From Pseudomonas sp. UBA1879 (GTDB lineage: Bacteria; Pseudomonadota; Gammaproteobacteria; Pseudomonadales; Pseudomonadaceae): a DNA stretch of 64,000 bases. Positions 1 through 8,070 of this stretch are shown here, piece after piece (within the stretch, counting starts at the first letter, position 1; each line of letters begins with the position of its first letter). The notes beneath the pieces were generated by a model. That model made no database searches. It had not been told where the DNA came from and saw only the letters and a program-made list of their open reading frames with translations. The DNA lies in NCBI RefSeq assembly GCF_002338065.1, contig NZ_DDHJ01000019.1, positions 28,102-92,101 on the forward strand, written 5' to 3'. A program made the position numbers and the translations under genes.

Positions 1-126
1 CTGGCACTCGGCGGCCCGGCGGATCTGAAGCATCTGCAGAAGGTCAAAACCATTGAGCACCTCACTTTTCTGTCCCAGCTCACGCCGCTGACGGATTGGG
101 GATTCCCGGACCTTGGCTCGCTTTGA
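1..126 (+). CDS. Immunity-like protein, C-terminal end only (cut by window edge)
   Basis: The first 41 codons of the window are open and end at TGA 124-126. They closely match the last 41 residues of the intact gene at 767-1393: both share TIEHLTFLSQL followed by a DWGFPDL ending. It is therefore the tail of a paralogous immunity protein of the GAD-like/DUF1851 type, with its start upstream of the window. Two such paralogues in tandem are typical of polymorphic toxin loci. The family name rests on the intact paralogue. Confidence 0.72.
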   Translation: MALGGPADLKHLQKVKTIEHLTFLSQLTPLTDWGFPDLGSL

Positions 127-223
127 TCTGCGCATCGATCTGAAGATTCCTTATCCGCAGCTTAACGGGATCATCAAGCCTGAGCTGTTTCTTGGCCGCA
201 GCTGACATCCCCACTCGTCGACC

Positions 224-264
224 AAGCCCCTTTCGGCAAAACCGCTGCAAGGGGCTTTCTTTTT
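224..264 (+). terminator. Rho-independent terminator after the first immunity gene
   Basis: A perfect 9-bp stem (AAGCCCCTT at 224-232, AAGGGGCTT at 249-257) is followed by a T-rich tract. It separates the first immunity gene from the toxin remnant. Between 127 and 223 an open frame runs to TGA 203-205 without a start codon, and I could not assign it. Confidence 0.75.
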
Positions 265-270
265 CCGCGA

Positions 271-756
271 TATAAATTCGATCACCAGACGCAACAATTG
301 AAGAAACTTCCTACATATAGGCAATTAGATGGACAGGAGAAAGGGCTCAACAATCTCACGGTGGATGAATATCTGCGGGGGGCGGGAGGCGTTCAAGACT
401 GGGGATAAGGTGAGGGATCCAAATGTAGCGAGAATCGCACAAAAAAAATGAAGAGTCAGATGGAAAACAATATATATGACGAATTAATCTTGAGCGGCAC
501 ACCTCCGTCAAAAGCCAAAGCACTAGCTGCAAGAATAGCTTTCGAAAAAATGAGTACACTTGTCGCTCTGCATAATCCTGACCTTGTAGCGGGAGGAAGG
601 AACTCTATAGGTGATTTTAGAGGCAGAAGCGTGAATGCAAGCATAGGATCACAGTAGAAAAACCGGATATCTTCACTGGATGCAGCTGCAAACGAGGTTC
701 ACCCTCGCCAACGCCGCAGCACTAAATTGAACGCTTCATTTGAACGTTGCAAATGA
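271..756 (+). pseudogene. Broken Ntox15/Tde1-like DNase toxin C-terminal remnant
   Basis: Joined conceptually, this stretch reads as a toxin C-terminal domain. The frame starting near 271 gives DGQEKGLNNLTVDEYL. After the G-run at 379-386 the sense continues in the next frame (REAFKTGDKVRDPNVARIAQ). At the A8 run 441-448 it returns to the first frame and continues through ALHNPDLVAGG and VNASIGSQ. A TAG at 655-657 then interrupts a frame that would run on to TGA 754-756, just at the ribosome-binding site of the immunity gene. HNPD at 571-582 fits the HxxD catalytic motif of Tde-type (Ntox15/Toxin_43) type VI secretion DNases. No start codon, signal or trafficking domain is present, so it looks like an orphan toxin tip. 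The stretch is clearly AT-richer than its surroundings. A 69-codon open frame (448-657) survives and could be miscalled as a gene. Confidence 0.7.
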
Positions 757-766
757 GGAGTAGACC

Positions 767-1393
767 GTGGACGAACACTACAAAACTTTCACTGAAGAAT
801 TTGGGCCGGGATTCGCCCGTAGGGAGGTTCCGGACTCTACTCTTATACGCTATGCAAGTAGACTTCCCAACCAGCTTCTGAAGTATTGGGAAAAGTACGG
901 ATGGTGTGGGTATGCGGATGGAGTATTTTGGACCGTCAACCCTCAAGAATATGATGAGATTATCAATGCTTGGGTTACTGCCATCCCCGTACTTGCGAAT
1001 GATCGACTCCATGTGATCGCTCGCAGCGCGTTCGGGGACCTTTACATATGGGGTGAAGAGAAAGGGCACTGCCTAACTGTATCCAGCCTTACCTCTCGCT
1101 ATTCGCTGCGCACTTCCAAACTGACTGGGGAGCATTCAAACATCGGAGTACAATCTTTCTTTTCCTTTATGCAGAAGGACCATAACGACTTCTGCGAAAG
1201 CTTCGGGTCGCTTCTGGCGAAACTCGGTCGGTTGGAAGCCGATGAGATGTATGGACTCATTCCAGCCTTAGCGCTAGGCGGAAGTGTAGATCTAAAAAAC
1301 TTTGAAAAAATCAAAACAATTGAACACCTCACCTTCCTCTCTCAGCTATCACCTTTGAGAGACTGGGGCTTTCCAGATCTAGATTCGCTTTGA
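767..1393 (+). CDS. Tdi1-like immunity protein (GAD-like/DUF1851 type)
   Basis: This 208-residue protein starts at GTG 767 with GAGGAG at 755-760. Proteins with GAD-like and DUF1851 domains act as cytoplasmic immunity proteins for Tde-type DNase effectors (Tdi1 in Agrobacterium). That matches the Ntox15-like remnant ending at its ribosome-binding site. Visible features are an N-terminal FGPGFARREVPDSTLI stretch, a YWEKYGWCGYADGVFWTVNP segment typical of the GAD-like part, and the C-terminal TIEHLTFLSQLSPLRDWGFPD block shared with the partial gene at 1-126. The frame is intact although its presumed toxin partner is broken, so it may now protect only against related strains or serve other toxins. 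Family placement is from memory of motifs. Confidence 0.78.
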   Translation: MDEHYKTFTEEFGPGFARREVPDSTLIRYASRLPNQLLKYWEKYGWCGYADGVFWTVNPQEYDEIINAWVTAIPVLANDRLHVIARSAFGDLYIWGEEKGHCLTVSSLTSRYSLRTSKLTGEHSNIGVQSFFSFMQKDHNDFCESFGSLLAKLGRLEADEMYGLIPALALGGSVDLKNFEKIKTIEHLTFLSQLSPLRDWGFPDLDSL

Positions 1394-1399
1394 CCGTAT

Positions 1400-1440
1400 G
1401 TCGCCTCTACGGGGCGAGAGGCGACACTGTTCTTCTCTTC
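1400..1440 (+). terminator. Probable terminator after the immunity gene
   Basis: A 9-bp stem (GTCGCCTCT at 1400-1408, AGAGGCGAC at 1417-1425) is followed by a T/C-rich tail. It lies between the immunity gene and the convergent transporter gene. Confidence 0.55.
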
Positions 1441-1469
1441 AATCAACTATGCGGTAGCCGCGCAATGCT

Positions 1470-2792
1470 TTAGCTAGGCGAAATAGCTGGCTGCGGGTGG
1501 CCTTGGATATGCGACAACACCCACTGCAGCACACCTGCAACCACCAGCGCCGGCAACGTCGCACCGAAATTCGGATAAAGATTCGCCAACAGATGGTAGG
1601 TCGCAATCCCCCCCAGCCAGGCCAGCAACGTCATCCAGCGCAATCCTGTTGTCGCAACGCCATGGCTGCGACGACGCAGGATGAAGTGGTCCATCAGTAC
1701 CACGCCGAACAGCGGCGCGAACACGGAGCCGATCAGCAGCAGGAAATTCTGGTATTGCGCCAATGGCGCGAAGCAGGCGATCAACGTGCAGATCACACCG
1801 ATGGCCAGCGCCAGATGCTCGACTTTGGCTTTCAATAGAATCCCGCTTGAAACAGCGGCCGAGTGAATGTCCGCGAAGGCGTTTTCCGACTCATCAAGCA
1901 GGATCAGCAGCAACGGAATGCCCATCCCCGCTCCGGCCAGCGCCAGCAGCAACGCGTTGGCTTCCCCGCTCGGTGCGAACGCCAGGGTGTACGCGACGCC
2001 GAGGGTCATCAACCAAAAGTTGCCGAAGAAGAAGCCCAGCGCTGTGCCTCCGAAAACGCCGGTGGCGCGTTTGCCGAAGCGCGAATAGTCGGCGATCAGC
2101 GGCAGCCACGACAGCGGCATAGCGATGGCGATATCAAAGCCCACGGCAAACGGCAGCGAGCCGTCGCCCGCTCGCGACCAGAGGGCGGCCAGATCGGCTT
2201 TGACAAACAGGTTCCAGGTCAGCCAGACACACGCCGCCAGCAACAGCCAGATGCCCCATTTGCGCAGGATCTGGCGCACGAAGGTCAACGGGCCGCTGAC
2301 CGCGAGCAAGATGGCGAGCGCGCCGAAGATCAGGGTCCAGAGCAATGGATTGGCCCACAGGCTGGACTCGGAAAACGCTCCGGCGCCGAGCAGGCTGGCA
2401 GCATCGCGCATGACGATGATTTCAAACGAACCCCAGCCCACCAGTTGCAGCAGGTTCAGAATTGCAGGCACCGCTGCGCCTTTAGTGCCGAGGCTGAGCT
2501 TGAGTGCGGCCATCGACGACAGCCCGGTGTCGCTGCCGATCACGCCCACGGCCGCCAGCAGCAAAACGCCGACCAGCGTGCCGAGAAAGATCGCCAGCAT
2601 TGAGCCGGACATGCCTAACCCCGGCGCCAGCAACGCGCCGGTTTGCAGGACCATCAAGCCGATGCCGAGGGAGAACCACAGGGAAAACAAATCACGCCCG
2701 CCGAAGACCCGCTTGCTGGCGGGAACGGGGATGTCGGGAGAATAGGTGCTGGGTGTGTTCACAGTGTGTGATCTCAAAGAAGCATTTTTCAT
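1470..2792 (-). CDS. cytX: NCS1-family transporter, probable hydroxymethylpyrimidine permease CytX
   Basis: This 440-residue inner-membrane protein has about 12 hydrophobic segments and belongs to the nucleobase:cation symporter-1 family. Family-like stretches are FSLWFSLGIGLMVLQTGALLAPGLGMSG near the start and FDIAIAMPLSWLPLIADYSRFGK in the middle. It lies directly downstream of thiC on the same strand. That context points to uptake of the thiamine pyrimidine precursor HMP (the CytX assignment) rather than cytosine. I chose ATG 2792 (MKNASLRS); an upstream in-frame start at 2855 would translate part of the REP element. The TPP riboswitch lies ahead of thiC, and a 126-bp gap with a REP pair separates the two genes, so co-regulation is possible but not shown. 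Confidence 0.82.
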   Translation of the reverse strand: MKNASLRSHTVNTPSTYSPDIPVPASKRVFGGRDLFSLWFSLGIGLMVLQTGALLAPGLGMSGSMLAIFLGTLVGVLLLAAVGVIGSDTGLSSMAALKLSLGTKGAAVPAILNLLQLVGWGSFEIIVMRDAASLLGAGAFSESSLWANPLLWTLIFGALAILLAVSGPLTFVRQILRKWGIWLLLAACVWLTWNLFVKADLAALWSRAGDGSLPFAVGFDIAIAMPLSWLPLIADYSRFGKRATGVFGGTALGFFFGNFWLMTLGVAYTLAFAPSGEANALLLALAGAGMGIPLLLILLDESENAFADIHSAAVSSGILLKAKVEHLALAIGVICTLIACFAPLAQYQNFLLLIGSVFAPLFGVVLMDHFILRRRSHGVATTGLRWMTLLAWLGGIATYHLLANLYPNFGATLPALVVAGVLQWVLSHIQGHPQPAISPS

Positions 2793-2813
2793 GGGATTCG
2801 TACACAGCCCGCC

Positions 2814-2904
2814 CTGTAGGAGCGCGCTTGCCCGCGATAGCGTCGGGTCAGACACATCAACGGTGGCTGACGCAACGCTATCGCGGGCAAGCGCGCTCCT
2901 ACAG
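2814..2904. repeat. REP pair (TAGGAGCGCGCTTGCCCGCGA variant)
   Basis: Two perfect 30-bp inverted arms (2814-2843 and 2875-2904) flank a 31-bp spacer between thiC and the transporter gene. The arms begin CTGTAGGAGCGCGCTTG. This is a Pseudomonas REP doublet and may act as a transcript-stabilising or attenuating hairpin. Confidence 0.85.
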
Positions 2905-2918
2905 AAGGTCGAGGGGTG

Positions 2919-4805
2919 TCAGACCTTTTTGTACAACTGACTGCCTTCCTGTTTGAACCGCTCGGCCTGTTCGCGCATGCCTTCGGCCACCGACACGTCC
3001 ACTGCTTCGATTTTCTGGTTGGCCGCGTACTCGCGCACTTCCTGGGTGATTTTCATCGAGCAGAATTTCGGCCCGCACATGGAGCAGAAATGCGCGACCT
3101 TGGCCGAGTCTTTCGGCAGGGTTTCGTCGTGATACGAACGCGCGGTGTCCGGGTCCAGTCCGAGGTTGAACTGGTCTTCCCAGCGGAATTCGAAGCGCGC
3201 CTTGCTCAAGGCGTTGTCGCGGATCTGCGCGCCGGGATGGCCTTTCGCGAGGTCGGCAGCGTGGGCGGCGATCTTGTAGGTAATGATCCCGGTCTTCACG
3301 TCGTCTTTGTTTGGCAGCCCCAAGTGTTCCTTCGGCGTGACGTAGCACAGCATCGCGCAGCCGAACCAGCCGATCATCGCCGCGCCAATGCCCGAAGTGA
3401 TGTGATCGTAACCCGGCGCAATATCGGTGGTCAGCGGGCCGAGGGTGTAGAACGGCGCCTCGTCGCAGCATTCCAGCTGCTTGTCCATGTTCTCTTTGAT
3501 CAGTTGCATCGGCACGTGGCCGGGGCCTTCGATCATGCACTGCACGTCGTGCTTCCAGGCGATCTTGGTCAACTCGCCGAGGGTTTCCAGCTCGCCGAAT
3601 TGCGCTTCATCGTTAGCGTCGGCAATCGAACCCGGACGCAGGCCATCGCCCAGCGAGAAGCTGACGTCGTAGGCCTTCATGATTTCGCAGATGTCATCGA
3701 AGTGGGTGTAGAGGAAGTTTTCCTGGTGATGCGCCAGGCACCACTTAGCCATGATCGAACCGCCACGGGAAACGATGCCGGTCACGCGTTTGGCAGTCAG
3801 CGGCACGTAGCGCAACAACACGCCCGCGTGAATGGTGAAGTAATCGACGCCCTGCTCCGCCTGCTCGATCAACGTGTCGCGGAACAGCTCCCAGGTCAGG
3901 TCTTCGGCGACGCCGTTCACTTTCTCCAACGCCTGATAAATCGGCACCGTCCCGATCGGCACGGGCGAGTTACGGATGATCCACTCGCGGGTTTCGTGAA
4001 TGTGCTTGCCGGTGGACAGGTCCATCACGGTGTCCGACCCCCAGCGAATGCCCCATGTCAGTTTTGCCACTTCTTCTTCGATGGACGAACCCAGCGCGCT
4101 GTTGCCGATGTTGCCGTTGATCTTCACGAGGAAGTTGCGGCCAATGATCATCGGCTCCAGTTCGACGTGGTTGATGTTGGCTGGAATGATCGCGCGGCCA
4201 CGGGCGATTTCATCGCGCACGAACTCGGGGGTGATCTCTTTGGGAATGCTCGCGCCAAAGCTGTGGCCGGCGTGTTGCTGCTTCAACAGGCCAGCGGCGC
4301 GGGCTTCTTGCAGCTTCATGTTTTCGCGGATGGCGACGTATTCCATCTCGGCGGTAATGATGCCCTTGCGCGCGTAGTGCATTTGACTGACGTTGGCGCC
4401 GGCCTTGGCACGGCGCGGGTTGCGCACGTGGGCAAAGCGCAGTTTGGTCAGCTCGGCATCGGCCAGGCGCTGTTGACCGAAGGAGGAACTCAGGCCATCG
4501 AGGCGTTCGGTGTCGGCACGGTCGTTGATCCAGGCCGAGCGCACGTCGCCCAAGCCTTTGCGCACATCGATGATGACGTTGGGGTCTGTGTACGGACCTG
4601 AGGTGTCGTAGACACAAACTGGCGCGTTGATCTCGCCACCGAAGTCAGTCGGCGTCACATCGAGGCTGATTTCACGCATTGGCACGCGGATGTCCGGACG
4701 CGAGCCCTGAACGTAGATTTTCTGCGAGCGGGTGAACGGCTGCACCGACCCCGAATCGACTTGGGCGGATTCACTCAGATTGGCGTTTTTTAGTGTTGTA
4801 CTCAT
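2919..4805 (-). CDS. thiC: Phosphomethylpyrimidine synthase ThiC
   Basis: This 628-residue radical-SAM enzyme converts 5-aminoimidazole ribotide into HMP phosphate, the pyrimidine branch of thiamine synthesis, in the cytosol. Length matches the bacterial family. The C-terminal CSMCGPKFC carries the CxxCx4C cluster that binds the 4Fe-4S centre. Other family stretches are EMEYVAIREN, IMAKWCLAHHQENFLY and MIEGPGHVPM. Start ATG 4805 (MSTTLKNANL) has a GGAG-type site just upstream; the open frame extends further 5' but that part is leader. A TPP riboswitch occupies the leader, so the gene should be repressed when thiamine pyrophosphate is plentiful. Confidence 0.97.
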   Translation of the reverse strand: MSTTLKNANLSESAQVDSGSVQPFTRSQKIYVQGSRPDIRVPMREISLDVTPTDFGGEINAPVCVYDTSGPYTDPNVIIDVRKGLGDVRSAWINDRADTERLDGLSSSFGQQRLADAELTKLRFAHVRNPRRAKAGANVSQMHYARKGIITAEMEYVAIRENMKLQEARAAGLLKQQHAGHSFGASIPKEITPEFVRDEIARGRAIIPANINHVELEPMIIGRNFLVKINGNIGNSALGSSIEEEVAKLTWGIRWGSDTVMDLSTGKHIHETREWIIRNSPVPIGTVPIYQALEKVNGVAEDLTWELFRDTLIEQAEQGVDYFTIHAGVLLRYVPLTAKRVTGIVSRGGSIMAKWCLAHHQENFLYTHFDDICEIMKAYDVSFSLGDGLRPGSIADANDEAQFGELETLGELTKIAWKHDVQCMIEGPGHVPMQLIKENMDKQLECCDEAPFYTLGPLTTDIAPGYDHITSGIGAAMIGWFGCAMLCYVTPKEHLGLPNKDDVKTGIITYKIAAHAADLAKGHPGAQIRDNALSKARFEFRWEDQFNLGLDPDTARSYHDETLPKDSAKVAHFCSMCGPKFCSMKITQEVREYAANQKIEAVDVSVAEGMREQAERFKQEGSQLYKKV

Positions 4806-4987
4806 CACAGGCTCTCCAGACATCATCCAGCGGCGGATTGATTTGTCGGAGCGTGAGCCTGATTCGAACGGACGGATGCACCCTGAAATGACACGGATGC
4901 TGAGAATCGAAAAACGAGGACTGTTCAAAAAACGAACAAAGACGACCCCGGACGACACTCAAGAGGACTCGCCGGGAGACGAGAAAT

Positions 4988-5073
4988 CTTGTTCCCTACG
5001 CAGGCGCTAACCTGATCAGGTTCAACGGGATCCGGATTATCCGATCTCAGCCTCATATCAAGGCACCCCGACA
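4988..5073 (-). promoter_or_regulatory. TPP riboswitch (THI element) in the thiC leader
   Basis: On the minus strand the conserved THI-box pieces occur in order: GGGTGCC (5070-5063), GGCTGAGA (around 5045-5052), GAACCTGATCAGGTTA (around 5017-5032) and GCGTAGGGAACAAG ending at 4988. It sits about 180 nt upstream of the thiC start. Binding of thiamine pyrophosphate by this aptamer is known to switch off expression. A weak -10 candidate (TAGACT) lies upstream near 5090. Confidence 0.95.
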
Positions 5074-5239
5074 AGAACGGCGTCAGTCTAGACGCCCCAC
5101 CCCGCGAACGCCAAGCGGTGAATTCAAACGCTCGTTAAATGGCGGATTTACCCGATTGTTGTGGCGAAGCCACGGAACTACACTCGCTACGCGGCGCCAA
5201 AGCCCTCTGTACTGAACCGGCGCCAATCACTTCTAGGGA

Positions 5240-6685
5240 ATGTTTATGCTGCGCAACTTTTCACTGGCCATTGCCGTGTCGTGTGCTTCGAATGCAATGG
5301 CCGGGGCAGCCGACTTGCCCCTGCCGACCAAAACCGGTCTGGTCAGTGTCTATCAGGAAGCGGTGAACAATAACGCCGACCTGGCTGCAGCCCGCGCCAG
5401 CTATGACGCACAGAAAGAAATCGTGCCCCAGGCCCGCGCCGGCCTGTTGCCGAACATTTCGGGGGGCGCCGACGTGAACGACACCCGCACCAAGATCGAC
5501 CAGCCATCGGCCGTGATCAACCGCAGCGGCACGGTGTATCGCGCCACCTTGAGCCAGCCGATTTTCCGTGCGGACCGCTGGTTCCAGCTCAAAGCTGCGA
5601 AGGACGTTAATGAACAGGCCTTGTTGCAGCTCTCAGCCACCGAGCAAAACCTGATTCTGCAGAGCGCCGAGGATTACTTCACCGTCCTGCGCGCTCAGGA
5701 CAACCTGGCCTCGACCAAAGCTGAAGAGGCCGCATTCAAACGCCAGCTGGACCAGGCCAATGAGCGCTTTGACGTGGGCCTGTCGGACAAGACCGATGTG
5801 CTGCAAGCCCAAGCCAGTTACGACACCGCCCGCGCTGCGCGGATCGTCGCCAAGCGTCAGGTGGACGATGCGTTTCAGGCACTGGTAACCCTGACCAACC
5901 GCGAGTACAACGCCATTGAAGGCATCGTTCACACGCTGCCGATCCTGGCGCCGACGCCGAACGACGCGAAATCCTGGGTCGATACCGCTTCGCAGCAGAA
6001 CCTCAATCTGCTGGCCAGCAATTACGCCGTCAGCGCTGCCGAAGAGACCCTGCGCCAACGCAAGGCCGGTCACGCGCCAACCGTCGATGCCGTCGCGCAA
6101 TACGAAAAAGGCGACAACGACCCGTTGGGCTTCACCAACCCGAACTACACCGGCCAGAGTTTTCACGGCAGCGTCGAGCAACGCACCATCGGCCTGCAAG
6201 TGAATATCCCGATCTACAGCGGCGGCCTGACCAGCTCGCAAGTGCGCGAAGCCTATGCCCGCCTCGGCCAGACCGAGCAGCAACGCGAAGGCCTGCGCCG
6301 TCAGGTGGTGGAAAACACGCGCAACCTGCATCGCGCCGTCAACACCGACGTTGAGCAGGTTCAGGCACGCAAACAGTCGATCATTTCCAACCAGAGCGCG
6401 TTGGAAGCCACGGAAATCGGCTATCAGGTGGGAACCCGCAACATCGTCGACGTGCTGGATGCGCAGCGTCAGCTGTATGCCTCGGTGCGCGATTACAACA
6501 ACACCCGCTACGACTACATCCTCGACAACCTGCGGTTGAAACAGGCAGCGGGCACCTTGAGTCCGGGGGATTTACAAGACCTGTCGCGCTTCCTGAAACC
6601 TGACTACAACCCCGACAAAGACTTCCTCCCGCCGGACCTGGCGAAAGAGGCGGCGAAGAATTTTGAAAGGCCTTCAGAACGGTAA
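5240..6685 (+). CDS. tolC: TolC family outer-membrane efflux channel
   Basis: This 481-residue precursor has an N-terminal signal (MLRNFSLAIAVSCASNAMAGA) and the TolC-type duplicated helical architecture. Long coiled-coil stretches include TDVLQAQASYDTARAARIVAKRQ in the first half and YQVGTRNIVDVLDAQRQLYASVRDYNNTRYDYIL in the second. TolC trimers form the outer-membrane duct for tripartite efflux pumps and type I secretion. The gene is convergent with waaA. Start could be ATG 5240 or ATG 5246; both keep the signal peptide. No dedicated pump genes are adjacent, so it probably serves several partners. Confidence 0.92.
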   Translation: MFMLRNFSLAIAVSCASNAMAGAADLPLPTKTGLVSVYQEAVNNNADLAAARASYDAQKEIVPQARAGLLPNISGGADVNDTRTKIDQPSAVINRSGTVYRATLSQPIFRADRWFQLKAAKDVNEQALLQLSATEQNLILQSAEDYFTVLRAQDNLASTKAEEAAFKRQLDQANERFDVGLSDKTDVLQAQASYDTARAARIVAKRQVDDAFQALVTLTNREYNAIEGIVHTLPILAPTPNDAKSWVDTASQQNLNLLASNYAVSAAEETLRQRKAGHAPTVDAVAQYEKGDNDPLGFTNPNYTGQSFHGSVEQRTIGLQVNIPIYSGGLTSSQVREAYARLGQTEQQREGLRRQVVENTRNLHRAVNTDVEQVQARKQSIISNQSALEATEIGYQVGTRNIVDVLDAQRQLYASVRDYNNTRYDYILDNLRLKQAAGTLSPGDLQDLSRFLKPDYNPDKDFLPPDLAKEAAKNFERPSER

Positions 6686-6727
6686 CTTGGCGGCCCGCGC
6701 ATCTTTTCCACTTGGTAATACTTAGCC

Positions 6728-6757
6728 CTGTGGGAGCCAGTTTGTTGGCTCCCACAG
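6728..6757. repeat. Perfect 12-bp hairpin between tolC and waaA
   Basis: CTGTGGGAGCCA at 6728-6739 pairs perfectly with 6746-6757 over a 6-nt loop. It resembles a single shortened REP unit of the GGGAGCCGGCTTGCTGGC variant. It lies between convergent genes. There is no T-run, so I do not call it a classical terminator. Confidence 0.7.
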
Positions 6758-6781
6758 CCTTCGGCCAGAATCAAAAGCGGA

Positions 6782-8056
6782 TCAGTGCAGCCATCTGGCG
6801 ATCCCATCCAGCAACCTTTGCAAAGCCCCCTGATTGGCCTTCATCACCGCCAACCCGGCATCGGCCATGGCTTTCGCCTGCTCAGGCCGCTCGATCAATC
6901 GCTTCACTGCTGTCGCCAAGCCCGCTGCATCGCTCACCTCGTCCAACGCCCCGGCGTTGCGCAGCATCGCGGCGATTTCGAGGAAGTTGAACAGGTGCGG
7001 GCCGCTGAGCACGGGTTTGTCCAACGCCGCAGGCTCCAGCAGGTTGTGGCCGCCGTTGGGCACGAGACTGCCGCCGACGAAGGCGATGTCAGCCAGCGCA
7101 TAGAGAAACAGCAGCTCGCCCATGGTGTCGCCGACCAACACTTCTGTTGAGGGGGTGACGGGGGCGGACGTCGAACGCCGGACGCTGGCAAAACCTTGCT
7201 GCTGGCTCAGTTCGAACACGCTGTTGAAGCGCTCGGGGTGGCGCGGCACCAGGATCAGCAACGCGTCGGACCAGGTTTTCAGCACCTCGCGATGGGCCGC
7301 CAACACCACTTCATCCTCTCCGGCGTGGGTGCTGGCGGCGATCCACACGGGGCGATCCGTGGTCTGCCACTCCATCCGCTGCTGCACCGCGCGCTCGAGT
7401 AACTGCGGGTCGATGGTCAGGTCGAATTTGATCGAGCCAGTCACCGTCACGCACTCCGGGCGAGCGCCGAGGTCACGAAAACGCTGGGCTTCCGTTTCGG
7501 TCTGCACAGCGATCAAGCTCATCTCAGCGAGCATTGGGCGGGTCAGCTTGGCGAATTTTCCGTAGCCCCGCGCCGAACGCTCCGACAGCCTCGCGTTCGC
7601 CAATACCGTCGGAATGCCCCGTTTCGCGCATTGATGAATGTGGTTGGGCCACAACTCGGTTTCCATGATGACGCCAATCTTCGGCTGAATATGATCAAGA
7701 AAACGCCCGGATGCCCACGGAAAATCGTAGGGCAGGTAGCAATGCTGAATACGAGGCTCGTTGACGAACATCGACTGAATGCGCTCGGAGCCGGTCGGGG
7801 TCATGCAGGTAATGGTGATCGGCAACTGCGGGTAATGCGTCAGCAAGGCGCGAATCATCGGCGCGGCAGCGATGCTTTCCCCCACGGATACCGCGTGGAC
7901 CCAAATTCCGCCCTTCTGCATCGGCGGCAGTCCTCGGGCGAACCGCTCGTCAATGCGTTGCGCATATGCCGGGGCCTTGCGCGCCCTCAGCCACAGGCGC
8001 AGCGCGATGAAGGGCAGACCGAGGTGAAACAGGAGTGTGTAGAGCGTTCTATTCAT
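6782..8056 (-). CDS. waaA: 3-deoxy-D-manno-octulosonic acid (Kdo) transferase WaaA
   Basis: This 424-residue GT30 glycosyltransferase transfers Kdo from CMP-Kdo to lipid IVA at the inner membrane, the first core step of LPS. It shows an N-terminal membrane anchor (TLYTLLFHLGLPFIALRLWL), the HAVSVGESIAAAPMI stretch holding the catalytic Glu, and the C-terminal VGGSLVPNGGHNLLEPAAL nucleotide-binding block. Start ATG 8056 gives the canonical MNRTLYTLLF; upstream in-frame codons were rejected because they lack similarity. It ends just before the convergent tolC and begins 14 bp after the LysR gene, so the two may be cotranscribed. Confidence 0.96.
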   Translation of the reverse strand: MNRTLYTLLFHLGLPFIALRLWLRARKAPAYAQRIDERFARGLPPMQKGGIWVHAVSVGESIAAAPMIRALLTHYPQLPITITCMTPTGSERIQSMFVNEPRIQHCYLPYDFPWASGRFLDHIQPKIGVIMETELWPNHIHQCAKRGIPTVLANARLSERSARGYGKFAKLTRPMLAEMSLIAVQTETEAQRFRDLGARPECVTVTGSIKFDLTIDPQLLERAVQQRMEWQTTDRPVWIAASTHAGEDEVVLAAHREVLKTWSDALLILVPRHPERFNSVFELSQQQGFASVRRSTSAPVTPSTEVLVGDTMGELLFLYALADIAFVGGSLVPNGGHNLLEPAALDKPVLSGPHLFNFLEIAAMLRNAGALDEVSDAAGLATAVKRLIERPEQAKAMADAGLAVMKANQGALQRLLDGIARWLH

Positions 8057-8070
8057 GGGCGCGAAGTGTA

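Noticed and set aside
122..205. An open frame ending IIKPELFLGRS at 203-205.
   Set aside because: It has no start codon or ribosome-binding site, overlaps the preceding gene's end and resembles no family I recognise. It could be the tail of another decayed module.
448..657. A 69-codon gene on its own.
   Set aside because: Its reading is the middle of the conceptual toxin domain. The ATG falls in the A8 run with no ribosome-binding site, so it is better treated as part of the broken toxin.
2916..4601. A long open frame of over 500 codons antisense to thiC, and similar long antisense frames opposite aceE, the carbamoyltransferase, msbA, glnE, betA and others.
   Set aside because: They lie wholly opposite strongly recognised genes, have Arg/Ala/His-rich composition typical of antisense frames in high-GC DNA, and lack ribosome-binding sites and family motifs.
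6728..6757. Hairpin after tolC as a rho-independent terminator.
   Set aside because: The stem is perfect but neither strand has a following T-run. Its sequence matches a REP-type unit.
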